In this document: one piece after another, positions 10,566 to 20,302 of the stretch | Numbering within the stretch: position 1 is the first letter of the stretch | Layout of the letters: every line of letters starts with the position of its first letter | From: Carboxylicivirga linearis | Lineage (GTDB): Bacteria > Bacteroidota > Bacteroidia > Bacteroidales > Marinilabiliaceae | DNA: 64,000 nucleotides | Assembly: GCF_018271995.1 (NCBI RefSeq) | Contig: NZ_JAGUCO010000017.1 | Coordinates: forward strand, 1 to 64,000 | Reading direction: 5' to 3' | The notes under the pieces: model-generated | Databases searched by the model: none | Told to the model about the DNA's origin: nothing | What the model saw: the letters and a program-made list of their open reading frames with translations, nothing else | Translations under genes and position numbers: made by a program

Positions 10566-10591
10566 TTTTCTATTGCTTTAACTGTCTGTTA

Positions 10592-13120
10592 TTAGAAATT
10601 CAATTTTAAACCAAACGACCAGGTGCGACCTAAACCAATGTACATGGTTGATGCATCCCAGGTTGTTCCGTCATTTGCATCGGCAATATACCAGGTATCC
10701 AAAAGGTTACTAATCTGACCAAAAGCAGATGCATTCAACTTGCCCATCTTAAATCGATATACAGCATTTACATCAACCAAACCAAAGTTTGGCATCTGCC
10801 AGGCCTGAACACCTTCCATATCTTCACTCGTTCTATCCTCTGGCGAGAAGTTGGCATAGTTTTTAGCAAAGAAGTTGTAATCTGCTCCTACACTTAAACC
10901 ATCCAACACTTCGTATTTAGCACCTAAGGCAGCAGTAATCTGAGCTGCATTACCTACTTTTAAATCTTTAGTATATAAATCGTATTGACCTAGTACGTTC
11001 TGATCCTGATCAACAAAAGTAGCATTCACATTATCAGCCCATCGCCAATCACCAACAGATCCCATACCTGTAACCGTTAGTTTATTTGTAGGACGCCATT
11101 CGAAATCAACCTCTACGCCCATATGAACAGCATCAAGGCCTAAAATATTTGCATATCCGGCAACCTCTCCATTATCATACATAGTTCGAACCATTGATTT
11201 ATCCATCCAGTAGGTATAATAAGCATTGGCATTGGCAGCAAATGTCTTTGTACGCAATCCATAACCTAACTCTGCACTGAATATTCCTTCATTTTTAGCA
11301 TCATCATTAATAGCGTTGGTATGATTCATAAATACTGCATTCATCATAGGAGGACGTTGGAAATATCCGGTATTAAAGAACACATTGTTCTTCTCATCAA
11401 TATTGAAGTTAACACCTGTTTTCAAGCTAATAGTTTGACTATGAACCCAGGGTGAAATATGATCGCCATAAGCATAGTTACCATAATCGATACGACGATA
11501 CGATACATTAGCTGCAGCCAGATTGGCAAAAGCCGAAAGTCGTCCTTCAGAATATTCTAATTGTCCAAAAACAGATTCCCAAAGTACTTCTCCGTCATTG
11601 TCGTATCCTACCTTATCACCTACACGAGCTACGTGGTTTGTTGAAACACCATGCACATCGCGGGTAACAACCGTATATTCACCTCCAACAAGGTCTGAAA
11701 TTTCCTGGTAATGCTGTCCGAAATAATAGCGTCCATCAACACCTCCAATGAATTTAAGCTTATTGTTGATATCCCAATCTAAAGTAGAAACTCCACCATA
11801 CCAATTATGATGATTAGTTGATGCCACCATATAGGTAGATGACTCTCTGTTAACAGCATTTTCGCGATACAAACGATCAAAATCAATTAAGCTACGGCTA
11901 TCACCAATTCGGTAATCATTGAAGTTACGATCATCACCAAATCCGGCAATACCACCACCCCGTCCGAATGATGCATAAACAACCGTTTTCAGGTTTAAAT
12001 CATCATTGATATTCCAAAAATGATTTAACGACAATTGAGGTTTGCTATAATAGTTAGTTCTTCCATTGTATTCGCTACCATTCAGGTAACCCCAATCTGA
12101 GTTATGCTTACGACCATACTTATTCCACTCATCCATAGTCATCATTGTACGACGTTGACCATGCTCCTGAGTCGCACCAAAAGCATTGAAAGAAACAGTA
12201 TGTTTATCGTTAATTATTTTAGAAACATTGGCAAAATAACTCCAGCCTTCGAATTGAAGACCATCGGCCCATCCATTACCTTCGGTATGTGAACCCGAGA
12301 ATGTAAAAGCCCATCCTTTATCGCTTAATCCAGTTGAAGCGGTAAAGGCCATTTTCTCGTAACCATCGTTACCTATTCCATAATAGATATTCCCACCTGC
12401 TTCGCTATCAGTAGTGGTTGTTAAAATATTAATGGTACCTCCGGCAGATGGAACCGCTAATTTAGAAGCTCCCATACCACGTTGCACCTGCATAGTGCGC
12501 GTTACGTCCGACAAACCTGACCAGTTACTCCAGTATACTTTACCGTTTTCCATATCATTAACCGGTACACCGTTGATCATTACCGCAATATTATCAGTAT
12601 CAAAACCACGTAAAGTGATTCGTGAATCTCCAAAACCACCACCATCATTGGTTGCATACACACCGGGCGTGGCTTTTAATACTTGAGGAAATTCCTGAGC
12701 ACCCAGTTTTTCTTCAATTGTTTTGGGTTGAATGGTTGACACTGCCACAGGTGTTTTTCTATCAACCGCAAAATTGGCAACCACCTTAACCTCATCAAGG
12801 CCAACTTCGTCACTTCCTAACTGAATTATTCCTAAATCCAATTCGACACCAGAAATTTCTACTGTCTTTTCGATGGTATTATAACCGATATAACTAAATA
12901 CCAGCATCTTTTCACCTCCCTGAAGATCAAAGCTAAATGTACCATCAAAGGAAGTTACCGTTCCGTTAGTAGTTCCTTTTTCAATAACCGAAGCACCAAT
13001 CAATTCCTCTCCAGTTGCCTGATCAACCAGTACTCCTTTAACCGAGGTTTGTGCCATAAGAGCCATAGGTAATAGCCCCACACATAAAATCAAAATGAAT
13101 CTGAAAAACCGGATTCTCAT
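10592..13120 (-). CDS. TonB-dependent outer-membrane receptor with CarboxypepD_reg-like domain
   Basis: 842 residues. It imports a large or scarce ligand across the outer membrane using TonB energy. Order: signal peptide to ...LMAQ (about residue 24); a carboxypeptidase-regulatory-like beta sandwich (about 27-110, VKGVLVDQATGEELIGASV); a plug domain with ITLRGFDTDNIAVMINGVPV and a GGTINILT end; then a long beta barrel ending in an aromatic residue (FGLKLNF). The ATG at 13120 is used; a GTG directly before it is less likely. The gene is first in a two-gene operon with the lipoprotein at 9870-10565. Without a SusD partner it is not a standard polysaccharide SusCD system; iron complex, peptide or vitamin uptake is possible but not shown. 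Confidence 0.92.
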   Translation of the reverse strand: MRIRFFRFILILCVGLLPMALMAQTSVKGVLVDQATGEELIGASVIEKGTTNGTVTSFDGTFSFDLQGGEKMLVFSYIGYNTIEKTVEISGVELDLGIIQLGSDEVGLDEVKVVANFAVDRKTPVAVSTIQPKTIEEKLGAQEFPQVLKATPGVYATNDGGGFGDSRITLRGFDTDNIAVMINGVPVNDMENGKVYWSNWSGLSDVTRTMQVQRGMGASKLAVPSAGGTINILTTTTDSEAGGNIYYGIGNDGYEKMAFTASTGLSDKGWAFTFSGSHTEGNGWADGLQFEGWSYFANVSKIINDKHTVSFNAFGATQEHGQRRTMMTMDEWNKYGRKHNSDWGYLNGSEYNGRTNYYSKPQLSLNHFWNINDDLNLKTVVYASFGRGGGIAGFGDDRNFNDYRIGDSRSLIDFDRLYRENAVNRESSTYMVASTNHHNWYGGVSTLDWDINNKLKFIGGVDGRYYFGQHYQEISDLVGGEYTVVTRDVHGVSTNHVARVGDKVGYDNDGEVLWESVFGQLEYSEGRLSAFANLAAANVSYRRIDYGNYAYGDHISPWVHSQTISLKTGVNFNIDEKNNVFFNTGYFQRPPMMNAVFMNHTNAINDDAKNEGIFSAELGYGLRTKTFAANANAYYTYWMDKSMVRTMYDNGEVAGYANILGLDAVHMGVEVDFEWRPTNKLTVTGMGSVGDWRWADNVNATFVDQDQNVLGQYDLYTKDLKVGNAAQITAALGAKYEVLDGLSVGADYNFFAKNYANFSPEDRTSEDMEGVQAWQMPNFGLVDVNAVYRFKMGKLNASAFGQISNLLDTWYIADANDGTTWDASTMYIGLGRTWSFGLKLNF

Positions 13121-13640
13121 CACTTAATAGTTTTTGTATTAATTTAATTGATAAAATTACAGACCTATTGGTCGACCTCGCTCATGCCAAGTTTATGCCA
13201 AGAACACTTCAATTTCTCTAAGGAATGTTAATTGATTTGTTATTGAATTGTTTCCTGTCAGATATATTTACAGTCTTTATAAAAAAATAACGTATTTGTG
13301 CTTACGACTTATTTTCTTGAAGTTAAAATGATTTCCAAATCCTATTGTTCTATTTGCTATCAATAACCAAAACTATATGTTCGAATATCCAATGTTTGAA
13401 TATTAACTTAATGTTAGCTTATCGGCTTAATGAACTAAAATTGGAATACATTTTTACACATAAATACACATCCTTTCATTGATTCTTTTGCCGATAGTGA
13501 ACAACTTGTTTACTTTTTACCTCTACTCTTATGACGTTATATGTAATTATTTCAATATTTAGTATAACAATACCAACAAATACTTGGGCAATTCGTTATT
13601 AGTTTTGAAATTAGTGCGGCCAATTTATACAAAACCATCT
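13121..13640. other. Divergent intergenic region
   Basis: About 520 bases between the TonB receptor (minus) and a sensor kinase (plus). It is AT-rich and must hold both promoters. I see no palindromic operator, small gene or repeat that I can support. Confidence 0.4.
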
Positions 13641-15530
13641 ATGATAAATTTAAAACTGAGACATATCAGGACCAATTTGGCCATTACAATTGGTGCTTTT
13701 GTATTTCTAACCATAATGGTTTTGGGGTGGGTACACTATTTTTCAGTCAGCAGATCTTTAATGAAAGATGCGTACGAAAAGCAATTAATAACAACTTTAC
13801 GTGCCTACCAAAGTTCACTTCAGGCTCTTTTAGAAAGAGCAATAGAAACCTCAGAAATTTTGGCTGATGATCCAATTCTTATTGAATGGTTTGAATCTCC
13901 GGAACCCAATGATCAACTAAAAGAACTTGCATTAGAAAGACTCAATAAACTTAAAGAACAGTTTGGATATACTACGGTTTTTGCTGTTAGTAAAAAAACA
14001 CATGAATACTGGCGTGAAAACTTCAAATTACTGGATATAGTATCTAAAGATGACCCGGATGATTCATGGTTTTTTGATGCTATTATAAGCAAACAAAAAA
14101 GTGCCCTCAATTTCGACTACAATAAAGAATTAAACGAAACTATTTTATTTGTGAATGTTCTTATGGGAGACATTAATAATCCCATAGGCGTTGCTGGCAT
14201 TGGAATAGATCCATCCATCTTGGTAGATAAGTTCAAAAAAAATAAATCATCTGACAATGCAGTTCTATGGCTTATTGATCAGAGTGGTAAAATTATAATG
14301 TCGGAAGATTCCCTTGAAATAAACCAACAACTATCTAACTGTTTAGGTGAAGAAACTGTAAAAAACATTGTAAAAAGTAATAATCATTCCTATGTGCAAC
14401 ATATAATACTGGCCGACACTAAATACGAACTGGCCTCAATGAATGTTGGAACCACCAAATATAAGGTGGTTATGATTATTCCTCAAAAAGATCTGCTTTC
14501 CGTTTTAGATGTGATTCGTTCCAATACCGTTTGGTTGAGTATAATCATACTACTTTTAACTCTGGTTGTAGTTTCTATTGTAGCCAATCGCATTACCCAT
14601 CCAATCATACGTTTAACAGGCATAGCAAACCAGCTTTGGCAAAACCAGCTTCATACTAAAATTGATCAAAACCTGATAAGCAGAACAGATGAGATAGGCC
14701 ATTTGGCTCAAAGTTTTCAGAACATGCAAACACAATTAAGTGATGTAATCGACAAACTGAATCAAGCTAACTTTGACTTAAAATCGGAGAAAAAAGAATT
14801 AAAAAGAACCAATTCAAAACTTGAAATTGCGCTGGAAAAAGCATCCAAAAGCGAGCGCCTGACAAAATCCTTTCTGGCCAATATCAGTCACGAAATAAGA
14901 ACACCTATGAACAGCATTATGGGCTTTGCTCAGCTCATAGAAGTAGAAGATCTTGCTGATCCTGTTTTAAATACCTATTCGAATATTATTGTCAGAAACA
15001 GCCAACAGCTTTTATCTATACTCAATAATCTGATTGAAGTTTCAAAGATGGATTCAGGTATGACCAAACCTAATATTTCAAGCCTATCGGCCATGCAATT
15101 AGTTACTGGTACCTTTGATTTATTTTCGTATGCTTCAGGTGAAAAAATCATCATTTATAACGAAAGTGAAAAGGCAAACTCAGATATTCTATTTGATAGT
15201 GATCCGCTTTTGATTCAACAAGTATTAAATAATCTATTGTCAAATGCCATTAAATATACCCCTTCAGGAATCATTAAGATTGGTTTTAAGAAGGAGGATC
15301 ATCAAGTAATATTTTATGTTTCAGATACAGGCATTGGCGTTAGCGAAAGTGATGCCCAATCAGTATTTGAACCTTTCTGGCAGGTTGATCAAAGTAACAC
15401 AATTAACGATGGTGCCGGGTTGGGACTGGCTATATCCAAACGAATTGCCGATATATTAAACGGCAAATTATGGCTAGAGAGTAAACCCAATGAAGGTTCT
15501 GTATTTTACTTCTCCTTGCCTACTGGTTAA
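13641..15530 (+). CDS. Sensor histidine kinase with extracytoplasmic Cache-like domain and HAMP
   Basis: 629 residues. TM1 at about 14-36, then an extracytoplasmic region (about 37-295) with the feel of a double Cache domain (for example TVFAVSKKTHEYWRENFKLLD and GVAGIGIDPSILVDKFKK). TM2 at about 296-318 is followed by a HAMP linker (NRITHPIIRLTGIANQLW), a coiled coil, HisKA with His417 in NISHEIRTPMNSIMGF, and a HATPase domain with an N box (LLSNAIKYTP), DTGIGV and GAGLGLAISKRI. There is no receiver domain. The ATG at 13641 starts a normal signal-anchor; an upstream in-frame TTG at 13584 is rejected. Its 3' end overlaps the convergent LtaS-like gene by 11 bases. It may sense a small molecule; its partner regulator is not in sight. 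Confidence 0.9.
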   Translation: MINLKLRHIRTNLAITIGAFVFLTIMVLGWVHYFSVSRSLMKDAYEKQLITTLRAYQSSLQALLERAIETSEILADDPILIEWFESPEPNDQLKELALERLNKLKEQFGYTTVFAVSKKTHEYWRENFKLLDIVSKDDPDDSWFFDAIISKQKSALNFDYNKELNETILFVNVLMGDINNPIGVAGIGIDPSILVDKFKKNKSSDNAVLWLIDQSGKIIMSEDSLEINQQLSNCLGEETVKNIVKSNNHSYVQHIILADTKYELASMNVGTTKYKVVMIIPQKDLLSVLDVIRSNTVWLSIIILLLTLVVVSIVANRITHPIIRLTGIANQLWQNQLHTKIDQNLISRTDEIGHLAQSFQNMQTQLSDVIDKLNQANFDLKSEKKELKRTNSKLEIALEKASKSERLTKSFLANISHEIRTPMNSIMGFAQLIEVEDLADPVLNTYSNIIVRNSQQLLSILNNLIEVSKMDSGMTKPNISSLSAMQLVTGTFDLFSYASGEKIIIYNESEKANSDILFDSDPLLIQQVLNNLLSNAIKYTPSGIIKIGFKKEDHQVIFYVSDTGIGVSESDAQSVFEPFWQVDQSNTINDGAGLGLAISKRIADILNGKLWLESKPNEGSVFYFSLPTG

Positions 15531-17472
15531 TACTAAAACCATCATCAATCATTCGGTTGCTATATTGTTGAAGAAAACCTTTACACTCCTGCTCAATAGC
15601 TTTTGGCGTTGCTTCTTTTATCAAATTGTTTTTCATCATTCGGTCTGATGCGATATCATACACCGCAGTTACCTTGTTACCGTTGAAATGAATAATGGTA
15701 TCATTTTTTAGAAACTGATAATTACTATCGCGATAACCAATAACAAAACGCTCATCGTCCTCATTAAAGATGTTGTTACCGAACGAAACAAAAGGTTGAT
15801 CGTAATTTACATAGCTTAAAACTGAAGGCAGAATATCGATTTGTTGAGCCACTCTTTTATCCATTCCTTTTAATGTACTATCACCCGGGGCAAAAAACAA
15901 CATAGGAATTGAATAACAGTCAATATTATTTTTTGATGACTTAAAATAGGTGGCTGTACTATGATCAGCGGTAAGTACAAACAGGGTGTTTTGATACCAA
16001 TCCATTTTTTGGGCCTTTTCAAAGAATTTTCTTAAAGCCATATCGGTATACCCAATACATTGATGTACCTGCAATTTTCCTTTTGGAAAAACACCTTCAT
16101 ATTCTTCAGGAACCTTAAACGGATGATGCGATGATAAAGAAAACAAAGTGGTGAAGAAAGGTTGTTTCATCTGATCCATTTCATCAGCAAAAAACTGAAA
16201 AAACGGTTCATCCCATATCCCCCACATACCATCGTAATCCTCATCGTTTGCATATTCTGTTTTACCTACATATCGATCAAAACCGGCCATCTTTGCAAAA
16301 GCATCAAAACCCATTGATCCATTGGCGGCTCCATGAAAAAAGGCACTGTTATATCCCTCTTTTTTCAACAAAGTTGGTAAACCATTAATGCGATTGGTTG
16401 AATACTCCGAAACAATATAGGGTAACTCTAATGACGGTACTGAAGCAATAATCGATGGTAAAGCATCTATCGACTTAAATCCGTTTGCATAAGCGTGCTC
16501 AATTGTATATGACTCGCTAATTAATGAGTCCAGAAATGGAGTATAGCCTTTATAATTTCCATTATCCAGCTGCTTATTTAAGGCACCAACATATTCGCGA
16601 TTAAAGCTTTCAAGAATAATGATAACTACATTCTTTTTTGTTTTATTCGCTGTGTTAATATCGTATTTATATTCCGGGTTATAAATGTCCAGCAATTCAT
16701 CTTGCCCGAAGTAATTCCTACGTTCAATACCTCTTTTTCCCCAGGTACGAATCACACAAAAAGGTGTATTCAACACCAGGTTCATTTGCTCAGCCTGTTC
16801 CACATATTTACCCGCATTATTCATAGTCATCGGGCGGGTAGAATGACGGTAACCACCACGGATGGCCACCACACTAAAGCCGGTAAATACTACTAAGGAA
16901 ACCACTGCTGTTGGATAAACCAGCCAGCTTCTGCTAAAAGCAATAGGACGAGGTTTAATTCTGGAATACAGCTTTGACAATAACCATACAGAAGCTATAA
17001 ACAATATGGCAATATACCAGTAATCAATAATAAACTGCACCCACAAGCGGCCCATATTATCTTCATTCTTTACTATATCAAAAACATTGTAGGTAGTGCG
17101 TTTTAAAATAAAACGGTAATAGATGATATCTGTACTATTTAAAGCCAATCCCACACTATTGACAATCATATAAACCCATTTTAAAAATGATTGATAAGCC
17201 TTACCAAATTTAAATGGTAGCGGGAGAAGATAAAAAACCACATATATAGCATTCAGGTATAACAAAGCAGCAAGGTCGAATACCAATCCTCCTTTCATTA
17301 TATTAAAAAATCCTTTGACAGAAACCGAAGGAAAAAGATCAATATTTAAGCCCCAAAAGATTAAACGAAATACCGAATAAAAAACAATAAGGTACAGAAA
17401 TCGATATAAGAGCACCAGGTATTCATTACGCTCTAATTTGTTATTAAGGAAAGGTATATTTAATGTTTTCAT
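15520..17472 (-). CDS. LtaS-like membrane phosphoglycerol/phosphoethanolamine transferase
   Basis: 650 residues. Five hydrophobic segments (about 20-40, 65-85, 97-116, 150-170, 185-205) anchor an extracytoplasmic alkaline-phosphatase/sulfatase-fold domain. NVVIIILESFNREY supplies the metal-binding Glu288. The nucleophile position in ANGFKSIDALPSI is Ser334, where staphylococcal LtaS uses Thr. SSHHPF and LTADHSTATY fit the second metal-site motifs. In a Gram-negative bacterium lipoteichoic acid is not expected, so the likely job is transfer of phosphoglycerol or phosphoethanolamine from phospholipid to a periplasmic glycan or lipid (inference). It overlaps the end of the convergent kinase gene by 11 bases. 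Confidence 0.85.
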   Translation of the reverse strand: MKTLNIPFLNNKLERNEYLVLLYRFLYLIVFYSVFRLIFWGLNIDLFPSVSVKGFFNIMKGGLVFDLAALLYLNAIYVVFYLLPLPFKFGKAYQSFLKWVYMIVNSVGLALNSTDIIYYRFILKRTTYNVFDIVKNEDNMGRLWVQFIIDYWYIAILFIASVWLLSKLYSRIKPRPIAFSRSWLVYPTAVVSLVVFTGFSVVAIRGGYRHSTRPMTMNNAGKYVEQAEQMNLVLNTPFCVIRTWGKRGIERRNYFGQDELLDIYNPEYKYDINTANKTKKNVVIIILESFNREYVGALNKQLDNGNYKGYTPFLDSLISESYTIEHAYANGFKSIDALPSIIASVPSLELPYIVSEYSTNRINGLPTLLKKEGYNSAFFHGAANGSMGFDAFAKMAGFDRYVGKTEYANDEDYDGMWGIWDEPFFQFFADEMDQMKQPFFTTLFSLSSHHPFKVPEEYEGVFPKGKLQVHQCIGYTDMALRKFFEKAQKMDWYQNTLFVLTADHSTATYFKSSKNNIDCYSIPMLFFAPGDSTLKGMDKRVAQQIDILPSVLSYVNYDQPFVSFGNNIFNEDDERFVIGYRDSNYQFLKNDTIIHFNGNKVTAVYDIASDRMMKNNLIKEATPKAIEQECKGFLQQYSNRMIDDGFSINQ

Positions 17473-17688
17473 AAAGCTATTCTATCACACTGCCAATTGA
17501 TTCTTCGTATCAGAACAACATGGCGTAAAATCAACTGACAAAGCTACAAACTTTACAATTAATTAAATCTTAAATAAGAATAAATAGTCGTTTTTTATGT
17601 ACGAAACGATTTTTAGTTGAACCAAAATTAATCCTTCAACATTAAAACAACTTAGCAGACATGGTGGTTTTACTCAAAACAAAACCTC

Positions 17689-18210
17689 ATGAAAATTCAA
17701 TTAACACTATTGGCAATAGCCCTTTTAACAGTTGCATGTAACTCAAACAAAGAACTACCTACCGTTAAAGAAGTAGATTTGAACCGGTACCAGGGAACCT
17801 GGTATGAAATAGCCCGTTTACCCAACCGATTTGAAAAAGACCTTGAATGTGTTACTGCCACCTATACATTAAATAACAACGGAACGATTAAAGTTCTGAA
17901 TCAAGGAATAAACCTGACAGATGGAATGCAAAAGGAAACGGCAACAGGTAAAGCTAAAGTGCCCGACACTCAACACCCGGGAAGGTTAAAGGTTAGTTTC
18001 TTTGGTCCGTTTTATGGTGACTATTACATAATTGATTTAGATAACAACTATCAGTATGCGTTGGTTGGTGATCCATCCAGAAAATATTTATGGATATTGT
18101 CACGCACCTCCAGCTTACCTGAGAGCGTATTCAACAAATTAGTTTCAAAGGCAAATGAACTGGAGTTTGCCACCGATCAACTACACATCACCCGGCACAA
18201 TTGCAATTAA
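17689..18210 (+). CDS. blc: Bacterial lipocalin (Blc-type outer-membrane lipoprotein)
   Basis: 173 residues. Lipoprotein signal ends at Cys17 (LLTVAC). The lipocalin signature is clear: YQGTWYEIARLPNRFEKDL (the GxW motif), then ECVTATYTL, and a second conserved region near YALVGDPSRKYLWILSRT. This is the Blc/apolipoprotein D subgroup, which binds lysophospholipids or fatty acids and is linked to envelope stress. It is single, and its end lies four bases from the stop of the convergent permease gene. Family assignment is certain; ligand is from family knowledge. Confidence 0.93.
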   Translation: MKIQLTLLAIALLTVACNSNKELPTVKEVDLNRYQGTWYEIARLPNRFEKDLECVTATYTLNNNGTIKVLNQGINLTDGMQKETATGKAKVPDTQHPGRLKVSFFGPFYGDYYIIDLDNNYQYALVGDPSRKYLWILSRTSSLPESVFNKLVSKANELEFATDQLHITRHNCN

Positions 18211-18214
18211 CCAT

Positions 18215-19264
18215 TTACAAATCTTTATCTCGCTGAAGCAATCGCTTGGAATCCTGACCACTACCAATAAGCACTGACAACCAACGTGTTTTTTCGCTTT
18301 GCTCAAGAAATATCTTTAAAGTAATTGTAAGAGGTACAGACAGGAACATTCCAACCGGTCCAAATACAAAACCCCATATAATTAACGACATAAACACAAC
18401 CAGGGTTGATAGCCCTAAGCCCTTACCCATCACACGCGGCTCAACAACATTACCCATAACAGTATTCACTATCAGGTAACCTACCGCTGTCCAAATCATA
18501 GCTCCTACACCCTGTTGCACCAAGGCTAATAAAATGGTAGGTACAGCAGCAATGATAGAACCAATACTTGGAATATAGTTCAGCAGGAAAGCGATTACTC
18601 CCCAAAGAATAGCATAATCAATTCCGAATAGCCACAACCAAAACCAAATAAAAAGACCTGTTAAAATACTAATGATAGTTTTGATAGACAGATAATGACG
18701 TATGCTATTTCCTATCTGATTGAAGTGACTCAATGATGTTCCGTAGTGCTTTTGTACAACAATTGCTTTATTAATAAAAGACTTAGCTTCCAATAAGACA
18801 AATACCGTAATCAATAGTATAATGAACGAATCAGACATTAAACGACCAATCTCGCCCAAAGCACCTGTAGTAAAACTAATTAACTTACCCGGATCAATCA
18901 AATCAATTAACTGAGTAGAATCAATATCTGCACCAATGGCATTTAGGCTATCAATAATCGAAGTAAACATACTTCTTAGATTTTCTTCATACTTAGGTAC
19001 ATCTTTCATGAAGTTATTAAGCGAACGCCCAATTATGCCACCCAATAAAATCAATATCATAGCCACCACCATGAGAACAATAAAAACAGCCAATCCGAAA
19101 GGAACTTTTCGCTTCTCAAGCCAACTTATTGGCTGCATGCAAATAACACTAATAAAAACAGCCAATACAAAAGGTAGAATAACTGATTTGGCTGCCATTA
19201 CTCCGGCTATGATTACAATAATAGATGCGATTATTACAGACAGGGAGGTTTTGCTTGTACTCAT
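18215..19264 (-). CDS. AI-2E family transporter (PerM/TqsA-type membrane permease)
   Basis: 349 residues. It starts with two close hydrophobic helices (ASIIVIIAGVMAAKSVILPFVLAVF split by a short turn), then a soluble amphipathic region (about 75-150), followed by five or more membrane helices. The segment LNYIPSIGSIIAAVPTILLAL matches the conserved NYIPxxGxxxxxxP motif of the family, and VVEPRVMGKGLGLSTLVVFMSL the VxPxxxGxxxxLxP-like motif. Members export autoinducer-2 or other small compounds, or exchange sodium and protons; which one cannot be told from sequence. It lies 62 bases downstream of the oxidoreductase and could be the last gene of a three-gene set (channel, oxidoreductase, permease). 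Confidence 0.88.
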   Translation of the reverse strand: MSTSKTSLSVIIASIIVIIAGVMAAKSVILPFVLAVFISVICMQPISWLEKRKVPFGLAVFIVLMVVAMILILLGGIIGRSLNNFMKDVPKYEENLRSMFTSIIDSLNAIGADIDSTQLIDLIDPGKLISFTTGALGEIGRLMSDSFIILLITVFVLLEAKSFINKAIVVQKHYGTSLSHFNQIGNSIRHYLSIKTIISILTGLFIWFWLWLFGIDYAILWGVIAFLLNYIPSIGSIIAAVPTILLALVQQGVGAMIWTAVGYLIVNTVMGNVVEPRVMGKGLGLSTLVVFMSLIIWGFVFGPVGMFLSVPLTITLKIFLEQSEKTRWLSVLIGSGQDSKRLLQRDKDL

Positions 19265-19326
19265 TTCTTATAATTATTTACAAAGCACAAGATAGGTAAT
19301 TATTGAAATAAATCTCAATAAGAGTG

Positions 19327-20301
19327 TTAGGATTGAACTTTAAGTACAATTTTACCAACAAATGAACCTCTATTAAAATAATCCATTGCTGATGATGCGT
19401 CTTGTAAAGCAAAGACTTTATCAATTATGGGTTTCATAATCTTAGCTGTGTACAATTCATTAATTGTTTTCAGGTGATTAGCATTTAATTCGTAAGCTAA
19501 TAAGCTGTACTTCTTCCTTTGTGATTTTGGCAATAATGCTGCCCAAAACATTAAAGATAAAATCTTAGTTACACTGCCACCAACAACTATATAAACACCA
19601 TTCGGATTTAACTTTTTCCTAATCTGAAAGAAAGTGCGAGTAGCCACAAAATCAAGAATAAGGTCATACTTTCCTTCCTTTTGTGCAAAATCAATCTGCT
19701 GATAATTCAATACCTCATCAGCACCTAAACGACGAATTGCACTCACCTTTATTTCAGAATCTACAGCAGTTACCAGTGCCCCCATTCCTTTAGCCATTTG
19801 AACAGCATAAGTTCCTGCTCCTCCTCCTGCCCCATTAATCAACACTTTGTCTCCTGGTAGAATCTTCCGTTTCAAATACAAAGCCTGATACGCCAGCAGT
19901 CCGGCTTCGGGGATTGCAGCGGCCTCCTCCATTGTCATTTCATTCGGCTTTCGAACAATTTTATTCGAAGGCAACGATATAAATTCAGCAAAAGCTCCAT
20001 AACCACCATCAGGATTGGCTCCGTATACAACATCTCCAGGTTTCCAATCCGACACTTCGTCACCTGTCTCTTCAATTATTCCGGAAATATCTGTTCCTAT
20101 AATTCTATACCTGGGTTTGAAAAGTCCGAATAACAGGCGATAAACATAGGGGTGCCCGATTAACATATCCCAATCGCGCGAATTAACAGACGCAGCCTGC
20201 ACCTTTATTAATACTTCATTAGGTTTTAGTTTTGGTTTGGCAATTTCGCTGTATTCCAAAACTTCCGGATTTCCATATTTTAAGTAGGTGATGGCTTTCA
20301 T
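19327..20301 (-). CDS. NAD(P)-dependent medium-chain dehydrogenase (quinone oxidoreductase-like)
   Basis: 324 residues. Zinc-independent MDR fold: GroES-like N-terminal half with GTDISGIIEETGDEV and PGDVVYGA, and a Rossmann half with VLINGAGGGAGTYAVQMAKGMGA. It lacks the catalytic Cys/His zinc ligands of true alcohol dehydrogenases, so NADPH-dependent reduction of quinones or enones is the likely reaction. The start is one base after the stop of the channel gene, so they share a transcript. A paralogue with the same architecture lies at 42242-43213. Confidence 0.88.
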   Translation of the reverse strand: MKAITYLKYGNPEVLEYSEIAKPKLKPNEVLIKVQAASVNSRDWDMLIGHPYVYRLLFGLFKPRYRIIGTDISGIIEETGDEVSDWKPGDVVYGANPDGGYGAFAEFISLPSNKIVRKPNEMTMEEAAAIPEAGLLAYQALYLKRKILPGDKVLINGAGGGAGTYAVQMAKGMGALVTAVDSEIKVSAIRRLGADEVLNYQQIDFAQKEGKYDLILDFVATRTFFQIRKKLNPNGVYIVVGGSVTKILSLMFWAALLPKSQRKKYSLLAYELNANHLKTINELYTAKIMKPIIDKVFALQDASSAMDYFNRGSFVGKIVLKVQS

Positions 20302-20302
20302 T

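Noticed and set aside
11523-12686. Several plus-strand open frames inside the TonB receptor gene
   Set aside because: Antisense shadows of a strongly coding minus-strand gene; no signal or family features.
9870-13120. SusC/SusD polysaccharide utilisation pair
   Set aside because: The partner lipoprotein is only 231 residues and lacks SusD features; the receptor alone does not define a PUL.
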